Shown here: piece after piece, positions 38,373 to 46,000 of the stretch
How the letters are laid out: each line of letters opens with the position of its first letter
How positions within the stretch are numbered: the stretch's first letter is position 1
IMG/VR virus record: IMGVR_UViG_3300042898_003677
Span: 1 to 64,000 of that record
From: a virus
Length of the DNA stretch: 64,000 bases
Reading direction: 5' to 3' (one strand)
Translations under genes and position numbers: made by a program
The notes under the pieces: generated by a model
Told to the model about the DNA's origin: nothing
The model's input: the letters and a program-made list of their open reading frames with translations, nothing else
Databases searched by the model: none

Positions 38373-38380
38373 GATAAATA
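38373..38380 (-). promoter_or_regulatory. TATTTATC motif before the helicase gene
   Basis: The coding strand reads ATATTTATCAATACTC, 18 nt before the ATG at 38354 and next to the stop codon of the 38381-38833 gene. It is the only copy in front of a replication gene, so late re-expression of helicase and reductase, or a chance match, are both possible. Confidence 0.4.
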
Positions 38381-38833
38381 TTACTTACTTAGGTCATAAC
38401 CCGCGTAATTGTATGTTAAATTTTCAACGGAAAATAATTCTGTAAAGTTACGAAGAAATTCCTTCAGGAAAGGTCTAACATCGACAGTGTAACGGATTTT
38501 TGGTGGGAAAAGTTTTCCATCAAAAATTCTGTGAAGTAATACATTGTCACCCAATTTTAAGAAAATGTTAAAGTTTTCCGCATCGTCGGTGTTTGACGTA
38601 TTTAGGATTTCAGGGTCTTCAGCAATCGCATCTTGATTGTCCATCATATACGTTACTGTTTTCATCTTCAAATCATATTGAAGGGTTTCTTGAACGTATT
38701 TTAACATCTCAAGTGTCTGTACTGAACGATGTGCACTTGGGTTATAATTACGAACATTAAAGAATCTTTGAACAACAATGTTGTCGTTCAATGTTAGGAG
38801 GAGCTCCAATTTAACTACTTGTTCTTCTTTCAT
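38381..38833 (-). CDS. Conserved-looking protein of the replication module (150 aa)
   Basis: Not recognised. The sequence is acidic and hydrophilic, with two similar halves in outline (LNDNIVVQRFFNVR near the start and LGDNVLLHRIFDGK at about residues 92-105), which suggests an internal duplication of an N-(I/V)-(V/L)-x-R-x-F unit. It lies between the exonuclease and helicase genes with short spacers, so a role in replication or recombination is likely from position alone. Confidence 0.6.
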   Translation of the reverse strand: MKEEQVVKLELLLTLNDNIVVQRFFNVRNYNPSAHRSVQTLEMLKYVQETLQYDLKMKTVTYMMDNQDAIAEDPEILNTSNTDDAENFNIFLKLGDNVLLHRIFDGKLFPPKIRYTVDVRPFLKEFLRNFTELFSVENLTYNYAGYDLSK

Positions 38834-38839
38834 AAAAAA

Positions 38840-39847
38840 TTAATTAAGGGTTTGTTTGTGTTTTCTTTTTTCTTTTCTTGTTAGTTTCAATATTGGTTTG
38901 ATAAAGTTTACAAATGAATCGTCATCTTTTGGAAGATACTTAAAGAACCCGTCATCATTCATCATCTGAATTATGTTTTTAGATGTACGACCTTCAGGGT
39001 CCAAAGACTCCTCATAAAATAACCTCACCATTTCCATTGCATCTTCAGAAATAATTGGGTTATGTAAGTCAACGATTTGTTTGTTGGTCTTATAAAAATG
39101 TTCACCAAATTCTCCATTTTTTGTAACACCATTTAAAATATTTTTCAATACTTTGTTGTCTTTGTTTTGTTCTTGTAAAAGTTTTGCCTTTGTTAAAATA
39201 TCGTCAACAGAAACGGGTTTTTCAAGCACCTCAGGGAACAATTTTAGAAAGGTTTTTTCACCCAAACTGTAGATACCAAATATGTTGTCAGACTTATCAC
39301 CTAACATAACTTTTGAAACAAAAATATTTTCGTGAGGTATCCATTCTTTTTCCAAACGGACTTTGTCTCCTTTTTGATAAAGGTATTTTTGAATGGGTGA
39401 GTAGATGGATACCTTCTCACTCAAAAGTTGCATATAATCTCTATCAGATGAAAAAATTGTTTTGGTCTCCGTATCAGAAATGATACAATAGTATGCAACC
39501 AAGTCATCAGCTTCGTTATTATCAATATCGATTTGTCTAACGAAACATTCTTCCAAGTATTGTTTTACTCGGTTCTTTTGGAAGTAATATGACTGAAGTT
39601 TTTCCTCAGTCATATTATTCTTCCGATTTAGTTTGTAATCAGGATATAGTTCACGTCTTTTGACTGAGTTGTTGTTACCGTCCCAAAAAACGATGACCTT
39701 GTCGTATTCGTTTTGTTCCAACTGTTTACGTAAGGTGTTGAGGAAGTGGAATACCCCTCCAATGTGATTTCCGTCAACATAAAACTCTCTGACTCCGTGG
39801 AATCCGATTTTAAATAAGTTATCTCCATCTACTAATAATGTTCTCAC
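38840..39847 (-). CDS. FEN-family 5'-3' exonuclease, RNase H-like of T4 rnh type (335 aa)
   Basis: It should remove RNA primers and 5' flaps during replication. The acidic metal-binding residues of the family are visible: Asp7/Asp9 (LVDGDNLF), Asp56 (VFWDGN), Glu112/Asp114/Asp115 (NEADDLVA), Asp135/Asp137 (SSDRDYMQL) and the pair in MLGDKSDNIFGI (around residue 185), followed by the helix-hairpin-helix region. There is a Lys/Arg-rich tail (KLTRKEKRKHKQ). The length matches T4 RNase H (305 aa) better than the exonuclease domain of Pol I. It follows the UvsX gene by 17 bp. Confidence 0.92.
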   Translation of the reverse strand: MRTLLVDGDNLFKIGFHGVREFYVDGNHIGGVFHFLNTLRKQLEQNEYDKVIVFWDGNNNSVKRRELYPDYKLNRKNNMTEEKLQSYYFQKNRVKQYLEECFVRQIDIDNNEADDLVAYYCIISDTETKTIFSSDRDYMQLLSEKVSIYSPIQKYLYQKGDKVRLEKEWIPHENIFVSKVMLGDKSDNIFGIYSLGEKTFLKLFPEVLEKPVSVDDILTKAKLLQEQNKDNKVLKNILNGVTKNGEFGEHFYKTNKQIVDLHNPIISEDAMEMVRLFYEESLDPEGRTSKNIIQMMNDDGFFKYLPKDDDSFVNFIKPILKLTRKEKRKHKQTLN

Positions 39848-39864
39848 AAATTTGGGGTTTATGG

Positions 39865-40866
39865 TTAGTCCTCTTTTTCCTCACTCAAAGTGAAATCACC
39901 GTCTGTTCCGATTACTTCTTTCCAATAATCAGAGTATTCTTTTTTGTAACGCTCAATAGACGCTTTCTCTTCGGTAGTATCTTTTCCCGCCAAGAATCCG
40001 TGAGGTGTTACAATAATCTTACCATCTTCGTAACCCAAACCATTGATGTGATTTTTCATTACAGAAATCTTGGTACGAGAAGCAAACTTAACAGTTCTCT
40101 TGTCTTTAGTCGCTGTAATCTTAGTTGTACCAGCACCTTTTTGATTTCCAAATAAAAATACTAAAGAAGAGTTCAACCAAACAGATTCACCACCTTTAGC
40201 TTTAATTTTTGGTTGCCCAAAAGGATTATCAGGTAGTTCAACCCAAGGTTGATTTACTATAACTAAAGTATTTTCATATTTTGAATCAGATTTACGAGAA
40301 CCTGAAATTCTTTGGTTAATACCCATACCAATCTTATCAGATAAGGTTGCTGCGTTATGTTGTTTACCCCCTTTACCTTCATAAGTCATTTTAGATGGAA
40401 TAGAACCAATAGAGTCCCACAAGAAACATAAACTGTAATCCAATTCACCCTTTTCTTGTGCATCTAACAATTGATTAATATAATCAGTGATTTGTTCAAT
40501 GTAATCAAAGTTATTGTTAAAGATAAAGAAACCATCCCAATCTAATTCTCCTGTCTCTGTATCGACAATCTCATCACACTGAAGACCCATAATTTTTGCG
40601 TGTTCAAAGCTCCACTTCTGTTCAGTAATAATGAACACAGGTAGAATTTCTTTTTTCTGAGCATCAACTGCAGTCTTAATCATAGCGGTTGTTTTACCAG
40701 TGTCTGAGTGACCTAAGAACATATTGATGTGTCCAATCGCAGGACCAGGTAAACCAACAGCATCCAAGAAGTCAGGACCACAGTCAAAAAACCTTTGGGG
40801 TTTGTATTTGGCTGAAGTAGAAAACTTCTTCTTTACTGAACTAAAATCATTTTTCTTGATTGCCAT
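39865..40866 (-). CDS. RecA/UvsX-like recombinase (333 aa)
   Basis: It should form filaments on ssDNA and drive strand exchange and recombination-dependent replication. Walker A is GHSDTGKTT (residues 52-60), preceded by FFDCGPDFLDAVGLPGPAIGHINMF; a Walker B-like FLWDSIGSI and a following loop (KGGKQHNAATLSDKIGMGINQRI) match the DNA-binding loop region of UvsX/RecA. The ATG at 40866 (MAIKKNDF) is chosen; a longer frame to 40977 would run deep into the upstream gene. The start lies inside the 3' end of the 76-residue gene, by 20 bp. The acidic tail (LSEEKED) is usual in this family. Confidence 0.93.
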   Translation of the reverse strand: MAIKKNDFSSVKKKFSTSAKYKPQRFFDCGPDFLDAVGLPGPAIGHINMFLGHSDTGKTTAMIKTAVDAQKKEILPVFIITEQKWSFEHAKIMGLQCDEIVDTETGELDWDGFFIFNNNFDYIEQITDYINQLLDAQEKGELDYSLCFLWDSIGSIPSKMTYEGKGGKQHNAATLSDKIGMGINQRISGSRKSDSKYENTLVIVNQPWVELPDNPFGQPKIKAKGGESVWLNSSLVFLFGNQKGAGTTKITATKDKRTVKFASRTKISVMKNHINGLGYEDGKIIVTPHGFLAGKDTTEEKASIERYKKEYSDYWKEVIGTDGDFTLSEEKED

Positions 40867-41077
40867 AATTGTATTTGTAAAACATTTGTAATGTTTGTAA
40901 TTTATCACTAGCATTTGCAAGTTTTTCAATAAACTTGTCCATTTCTTCAATGTGTTGTGGGTGTTCACCAATCCCAACAGGATTTTCCATATACACCATC
41001 AAAGTTGCTTCTGCCTCAGCAATTTCACTCTCATATTTCTTGATAAGTGATTCATACATTTTTTCTCTGATTTTCAT
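40847..41077 (-). CDS. Small coiled-coil protein upstream of uvsX-like gene (76 aa)
   Basis: Not recognised. The product is mostly charged and helical (YESLIKKYESEIAEAEATLMVY, then EEMDKFIEKLANASDKLQTLQ), giving a probable helical hairpin. Its stop codon overlaps the start of the recombinase gene by 20 bp, so translation is probably coupled. Position between the ssDNA-binding protein and the recombinase suggests a helper such as a recombination mediator, but there is no visible similarity to UvsY, which is longer. Confidence 0.7.
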   Translation of the reverse strand: MKIREKMYESLIKKYESEIAEAEATLMVYMENPVGIGEHPQHIEEMDKFIEKLANASDKLQTLQMFYKYNYGNQEK

Positions 41078-41089
41078 TTTTTTTTAAAT

Positions 41090-41134
41090 TAAAAAGGACA
41101 CTCTCAAAGACAGTTTGACCTTGAGAATGTCCTT
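41090..41134 (-). terminator. Intrinsic terminator after the gp32-like gene
   Basis: A 14-position stem with one mismatch (41094-41107 with 41121-41134) and a 13-nt loop is followed on the minus strand by TTTTTAATTT and more A/T. It lies 10 bp after the stop codon. Since no promoter is obvious before the next gene, partial read-through would lower recombination genes relative to gp32. Confidence 0.85.
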
Positions 41135-41144
41135 CACATTATTA

Positions 41145-41984
41145 TTAGAACGGCAAGTCCTCGTCAACTTGTGAACTTGCTTGTGGGTCTTCGTAGTTAC
41201 TTGAAGATGAGCTACCTCCAAAAGATTCAGTGGCTTCTTCATCATTACTATAAACGTAACCACCTTTTTCAGAATCCCAACGTGGAACTTCACCTCGAGC
41301 AATCGCTTCCAAATATTCTACAGGTTTCTTAGAATATGCGTCTCTCCAAGTCAATTCATCTTCCAACCACTCTTTCATAACTTTTTTGTCTTCGTGAATC
41401 GGACAAGGGTCGTCATACATAATAGTTGAAACTGCGGTGTAGAAAGCACCTTTAGGAGTTTTTTGTTTGGTCAACTCAATGACAAGGTCACGTCCTTTTT
41501 CAGGGTCGGTGATGTCACCTTTGTTTCTCCAAATTGGAATAATTTTATCAAGGATACCGTCTTGTTTGTAGTTGTGTTTGAATCTCCAAAACTTAACACC
41601 GTCTTCAGGGTGGTCACGGTCAATAACTTTAACTACGTAGAACTTACGTGAGCGATATTGGTCCGCTAATTTCTTATCAGACTCTTTACCTGTTGAGATT
41701 AGTTCTTCGTAAACCTCAGTAAGTGGTGAACGTTCATTATCGTTCTTTCCTGGGTCATAGAACTTTTGCCATTTACCACCAACTTGAACTTCGTGGTACC
41801 AAGCTTCTTTGAATGGTGAACTTCCATCACCTGTGGGTAGAATACGGACTCTACGCTGTCCTGAATTTGATTTTTCATCTAGGAGAAGTGTGAAATACTT
41901 TTTCAATCTTTCCTCTGAACTCATTCCTCCTCCACCGGATTTGGATTGTTCGTACTGTGCTAATACTGCGTCAAGTGAACTCAT
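41145..41984 (-). CDS. Single-stranded DNA-binding protein, T4 gp32-like (279 aa)
   Basis: It should coat ssDNA and coordinate replication, repair and recombination. The order of features is that of gp32: a short basic N-terminal region (EERLKKYFTLLLDEKSNSGQ) followed by the R-V-R-I-L-P start of the core (RRVRILPTGDGSSPF), an OB-type core with many aromatic residues (HEVQVGGKWQKFYDPGK, KFWRFKHNYKQ) and an acidic flexible tail with a Ser run ending DEDLPF, the type of tip that recruits partner proteins. The length is close to T4 gp32 (301 aa). No clear zinc motif is seen. It is a separate unit with a host-type promoter and its own terminator, as expected for a protein needed in large amounts. 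Confidence 0.88.
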   Translation of the reverse strand: MSSLDAVLAQYEQSKSGGGGMSSEERLKKYFTLLLDEKSNSGQRRVRILPTGDGSSPFKEAWYHEVQVGGKWQKFYDPGKNDNERSPLTEVYEELISTGKESDKKLADQYRSRKFYVVKVIDRDHPEDGVKFWRFKHNYKQDGILDKIIPIWRNKGDITDPEKGRDLVIELTKQKTPKGAFYTAVSTIMYDDPCPIHEDKKVMKEWLEDELTWRDAYSKKPVEYLEAIARGEVPRWDSEKGGYVYSNDEEATESFGGSSSSSNYEDPQASSQVDEDLPF

Positions 41985-42013
41985 AAAAATTAAATGTTAA
42001 AAAATTAGTGTTA

Positions 42014-42045
42014 CAAATATAGGGTTTAAAAAATTACTAGTCAAA
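42014..42045 (-). promoter_or_regulatory. Bacteroidetes-type promoter of the gp32-like gene
   Basis: On the coding strand TTTG (42042-42045) is followed after 20 bases by TATATTTG (42014-42021), a full match to the Bacteroidetes vegetative promoter (TTTG, 19-21 bp, TAnnTTTG). It lies 29 nt before the ATG at 41984 and directly after the terminator of the upstream operon. It suggests transcription by the unmodified host RNA polymerase. Confidence 0.75.
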
Positions 42046-42051
42046 TAAAAT

Positions 42052-42078
42052 AAAAAGGGTCGTGTTACCACAACCCTA
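42052..42078 (-). terminator. Intrinsic terminator after the 42110-42769 gene
   Basis: A 9-bp stem with one G-T pair (42056-42064 with 42069-42077) and a 4-nt loop is followed on the minus strand by TTTTTATTTTATTT. Confidence 0.88.
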
Positions 42079-42109
42079 AATGTAATCAAGAAATCATAAA
42101 AGTCAAAAG

Positions 42110-42769
42110 TTATCTACTCTTAAATCCTCTAAATTCGTCTTCTTCGTCGTCATCAAATGTCTTCTTTATTTCAGCCGGATTTACATCTTCAACTTCATCC
42201 GATGTTAGAATATATTCGTGTTTACCTGATTTTTCAAAGTCTTCTTTCTTATCGTCAAAAAAATCTGATAGTTTTTGATTAAATGGTCCTGAATCTAAAC
42301 TTCTTAGTTGTAATTTTTCTTGCGGTGTCTTTTCTCTGTATTTTTCAATTTTCGTTTCAATACTATTAAGTTTTTCTACTAAACCGTCCATTTCACTTAA
42401 TTTTGTTTCTAAATTTTGGATGTATCCAAAAAGTTGTTCAAAATACTTATCTTGCTTAGAATCTATTTTTTCAGTAGTTTTAACAATATCAGTAACGTCT
42501 ATCTCCTCAGTGTTTGAATCACCCTCAGCAGATTCTCCCTCATCATCAATCTTTGTAACCTCATCATCAGTTGCAACATCTATTTTTTCAGGAGTTACAG
42601 GGGCCGCCTCAGGAGCTGCAGCATCCGCAGGTGCCGGTGGTAATGCCGCCGCATCAAGAGCTGGTTCACCTGCCGCTTCAGGAGCAACAGGTAGTTCCTG
42701 TTCTGTGATATAATTGTTTATACTATGATATCTTTGTATTTCTTTTAGAATCTTTTTGTCAATACTCAT
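42110..42769 (-). CDS. Ala/Pro-rich acidic coiled-coil protein (219 aa)
   Basis: Not recognised with confidence. A short helical N-terminus (KKILKEIQRYHSINNYITEQ) is followed by an Ala/Pro/Glu-rich linker (about 26-65), an acidic stretch, a coiled coil (KYFEQLFGYIQNLETKLSEM, about 107-150) and an acidic tail (DDDEEDEF). The N-terminal pattern and build resemble small virion or scaffold-type proteins of T4-related phages. Its local base composition is richer in G and C than its neighbours because of Ala codons. It shares an operon with the preceding 74-residue gene and has the late motif, so a late role is likely. Confidence 0.6.
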   Translation of the reverse strand: MSIDKKILKEIQRYHSINNYITEQELPVAPEAAGEPALDAAALPPAPADAAAPEAAPVTPEKIDVATDDEVTKIDDEGESAEGDSNTEEIDVTDIVKTTEKIDSKQDKYFEQLFGYIQNLETKLSEMDGLVEKLNSIETKIEKYREKTPQEKLQLRSLDSGPFNQKLSDFFDDKKEDFEKSGKHEYILTSDEVEDVNPAEIKKTFDDDEEDEFRGFKSR

Positions 42770-42773
42770 TTTC

Positions 42774-42998
42774 TTAACCGTTTAAAAGTTGTTTTATACC
42801 GTGTGGAGTCTCTACTCTAACTCTTCTGTTAGCAGTGACATCGTGTCCTGCTCTTTCAATAAGGCCATCTCTTTCTCTAACGATATAACAATCGCCAGTG
42901 TCTAAGTCACAAACTTGCTTGGTTCCGTCACCATTATCCTTTGATGACATTCTTACATTTTTACCAAGATACTGATTTAACATATTATTTAGGTCCAT
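42774..42998 (-). CDS. Small basic protein of unknown function (74 aa)
   Basis: Not recognised. The ATG at 42998 (MDLNNMLNQYL) is chosen over a TTG two codons upstream. The sequence contains DLDTGDCYIVRERDGLIERA, which looks like a small beta hairpin, and a basic NRRVRVE segment. It is the first gene of a two-gene operon behind a late motif and four bases before the next start. Confidence 0.6.
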   Translation of the reverse strand: MDLNNMLNQYLGKNVRMSSKDNGDGTKQVCDLDTGDCYIVRERDGLIERAGHDVTANRRVRVETPHGIKQLLNG

Positions 42999-43011
42999 AA
43001 CCAATTTTTCT

Positions 43012-43019
43012 TATAAATA
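43012..43019 (-). promoter_or_regulatory. Putative late promoter motif of the 42998-42110 operon
   Basis: The coding strand reads TATAGATATTTATAAGAAA, 13 nt before the ATG at 42998. The flanks are almost identical to those at 33512-33519. Confidence 0.6.
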
Positions 43020-43039
43020 TCTATAAAATTCAAATAATT

Positions 43040-46000
43040 TTATTGTGGGGTCGTACTAGGGGTTGGGCTTGGAGTACAAGTAGGTGGAATGTTGTTTATT
43101 ATATTTTGATTGTTAGCTGTTGGTGTAGGTGTTGGTGTGATTTTAAACACAGGTATTGTACTAACAAGTCCAAGATTCTTCGCCAACCTATTACCTTCAA
43201 TTAAGTTGAATGACAACTGTGTATCTGAGGTTAAATCAGTTCCTCTATTTGCTGGCCAGTTTTGTAGATAGAAAGTTTCAATAGATTTGTTTTGAATATC
43301 CCCGACTCTATTTATCAATCTATCTCTCATAAATAACATAAATTCTACAGGGTCAACAAAATTAGCAACAGGATATGAAAGTGGTAATCCATTTAGATTT
43401 TCAATATCCATACAAGAATATGTTGGTTCAAAATAAGTTCTTAACTCACCATAATTATAATCTAAAGTAATTCTTCCAAAGTTATTGTTTAAACCAATGA
43501 AGTTTTTACTGTCTTTGTTACCACTTGCAGCCCAAGATATTAAGAATATTATAAATCTTAAGTTTTGATATCTTTCAATCTCAATAGCATCTGTAGACGT
43601 TGTACTAACATTTTGAATTAACAAGTCATAGAATTGTTTTGCCGTTAACTTAGTTTGAGTTCCACTTACTGATGTATATCCAGCTTGTTTATAAGGTGTT
43701 TCCAATACTTTTGAGTCACAAGAATTTTGTGCGGATTGTTGTGTATTAGAATTTGTTGACACGTTTGCATTATTACCTTGGGTAGTTGTCGCATTGGTTC
43801 CCTTATCATCATCTTTCCTTTGAGTAACAGCGGTTATCAATTTACCAACCAAATTTTGATTAATACTTTGTAATAAGTTTTCTGTGTATGGATACGACAA
43901 CACACTTTGTCTAACACCCGTAAATTTGGTTTCAAACTGACCAGGTGTAATAGTGTGCGTAACATCAGTAATTAAGTAAGAACCATTAAACATCGGTACG
44001 TGTCTAAGGTTGAAATACATTGTTGGTTGAATCATCGCATTACCTAAACCAACCACATCACATTGATATGACCTGTTCTGATAAATGTTATACAACGAGT
44101 TGTTTTGTGTTGCGGTATCTCTACCAGATGCTGCGTTGGCCATATTATTTATGGTCCACACAGATTCAGCGGTCGCCTTACCGTTATCTTGTGACACTGA
44201 AAAAGAATAAAATATATTTTGGTTTCTAACCCCAATGTCTACCGTAAATCCAACACATCTATTAGATAACGCCCAATCTGTTTTATTTGTTTGGTTTTCA
44301 ACATTTGGGTTACCAACAGGATTTCTTAAGTCAAAAGTGTCGGTTCTAAATAAATAATTGTTAACACTCTTATCTGTAGTATCAATATACGATGATGGTC
44401 TATTGGCATAGAAACAAACTAATTTTGGTCCTGACCTTCTGTAGTCAACAGTTAGGTAAGTTCCCCACATTTCATTAGCAAAATCAATCGTGCTTGGTAT
44501 ATTAGGTACCGCGTTTAAAGTAGGTTCTTGTACATTATAAAAGTTAACATACGCAGGCATTGGCATTATCGTAAAGTGATTATCGGTCAAAATACCTGCT
44601 AAAAATACAAACACACCCATATTAAGGTTGATTGTGTCTTCACTGATAATTTGTTTTAACTTGAAAATATCCACAACAACCTTATCTCCAATATTTCTTG
44701 ACGCTCTGTCAAGGAACAACATATCTTCAAATAAGGTGTATCGTTTGTAATCAGTACCCGCAATCCACTTATCATTCAATGCTTTGAATGCTTCATATAA
44801 ATCTACTTTAGCTTGTTTTGAATCAAACTTACTCTGTATTGTTTTTTCAGGTAATTCACTAATTTCGGGTAATCCCTTTCTTACATTTATTAGTGTGTTA
44901 TCTAAACCAACGTTTTTAAATGCGTTATATGTGTTCAAATATCCTTGGAGTTGACCTGTAAATTCAGTGATAGTTAAATTTGGATTTTCAAGTCTTTGGG
45001 TGGCATACATTCTAATAACTTGTGATAACTCTGTAATATTTGCAGACGTAAAGTTAATATTAGACTGAACAAAAAAGTCGGTTATGTAAGAACCATTATT
45101 ATCGTAAATAAGTTCAGGTATTGTTGAAAACCCAACTTCAAGTTGTAGTGTTCTCCACGCGTCAGGGTTTGACGCTATAGAGTTCTGCAAACTAACCGTA
45201 CCACCATTGGTTGGCAAATTGTTCTGATATGGTCCAAATTGTAACGGATTGATTACTTGAGATGTATTAGTAATATATCCGATATATGAGTCCACCGCTC
45301 TTCTGTTGTAACGAGTCGGGTTACCCATTCTCAATACAACGTCATATTCCATAATGTTTTGGATTTGAGCAATCGAATTACTGAATTGACTCTGTATTAT
45401 TGTTTCAAATAAATCTTCAGATGTGGCGCTACTTAATGGTATTTGAACACTCATCAATGAACGCATCATCTTTTGGAAGTTTCTGTATGTTGTTTCCAAA
45501 TCAGAAAACTGTTCAAATCCACCACCTACTGAAAGTGACGCACCAGGGTCAATTACATTAGAATTTTCCTCATTGATATTAAAATTTGTTAACGCTTTAC
45601 TGAAGTTTAAAAATTCATTTTCTAATATGTCCAATATTTGTTTGTCAAATACTGAGAACACATCATCAATTTTTGAATATTCATTCGTCTGAATCAACTC
45701 AAATGGGACATTACCAAATAGATTGTTTTCATCAAACATATAACTTCCTGTACCAGGTCGATATATTGTTTGGTTATCGTAATAACCGTAATTTGGTAAA
45801 CTCCAAAATGCTCTAACCGAACCGTTAAATAACGCTTCATTATTATACAACTCTTGTGTTAATAATCCTGTAGTACTAAAACAAGCGTTGTTCACTTGGT
45901 TCATTTGTGACCCAAACGATGGTATTACATAATATTGATATGTTGGAGTTGTTGGTGGTTCATCACAAACAACTGTATTTGGAACTGATGGTGTAATACT

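Noticed and set aside
39865-40977. Longer start for the recombinase (370 codons)
   Set aside because: The additional 37 residues lie in the coding region of the 76-residue gene and do not resemble the family; the ATG at 40866 gives the usual N-terminus.
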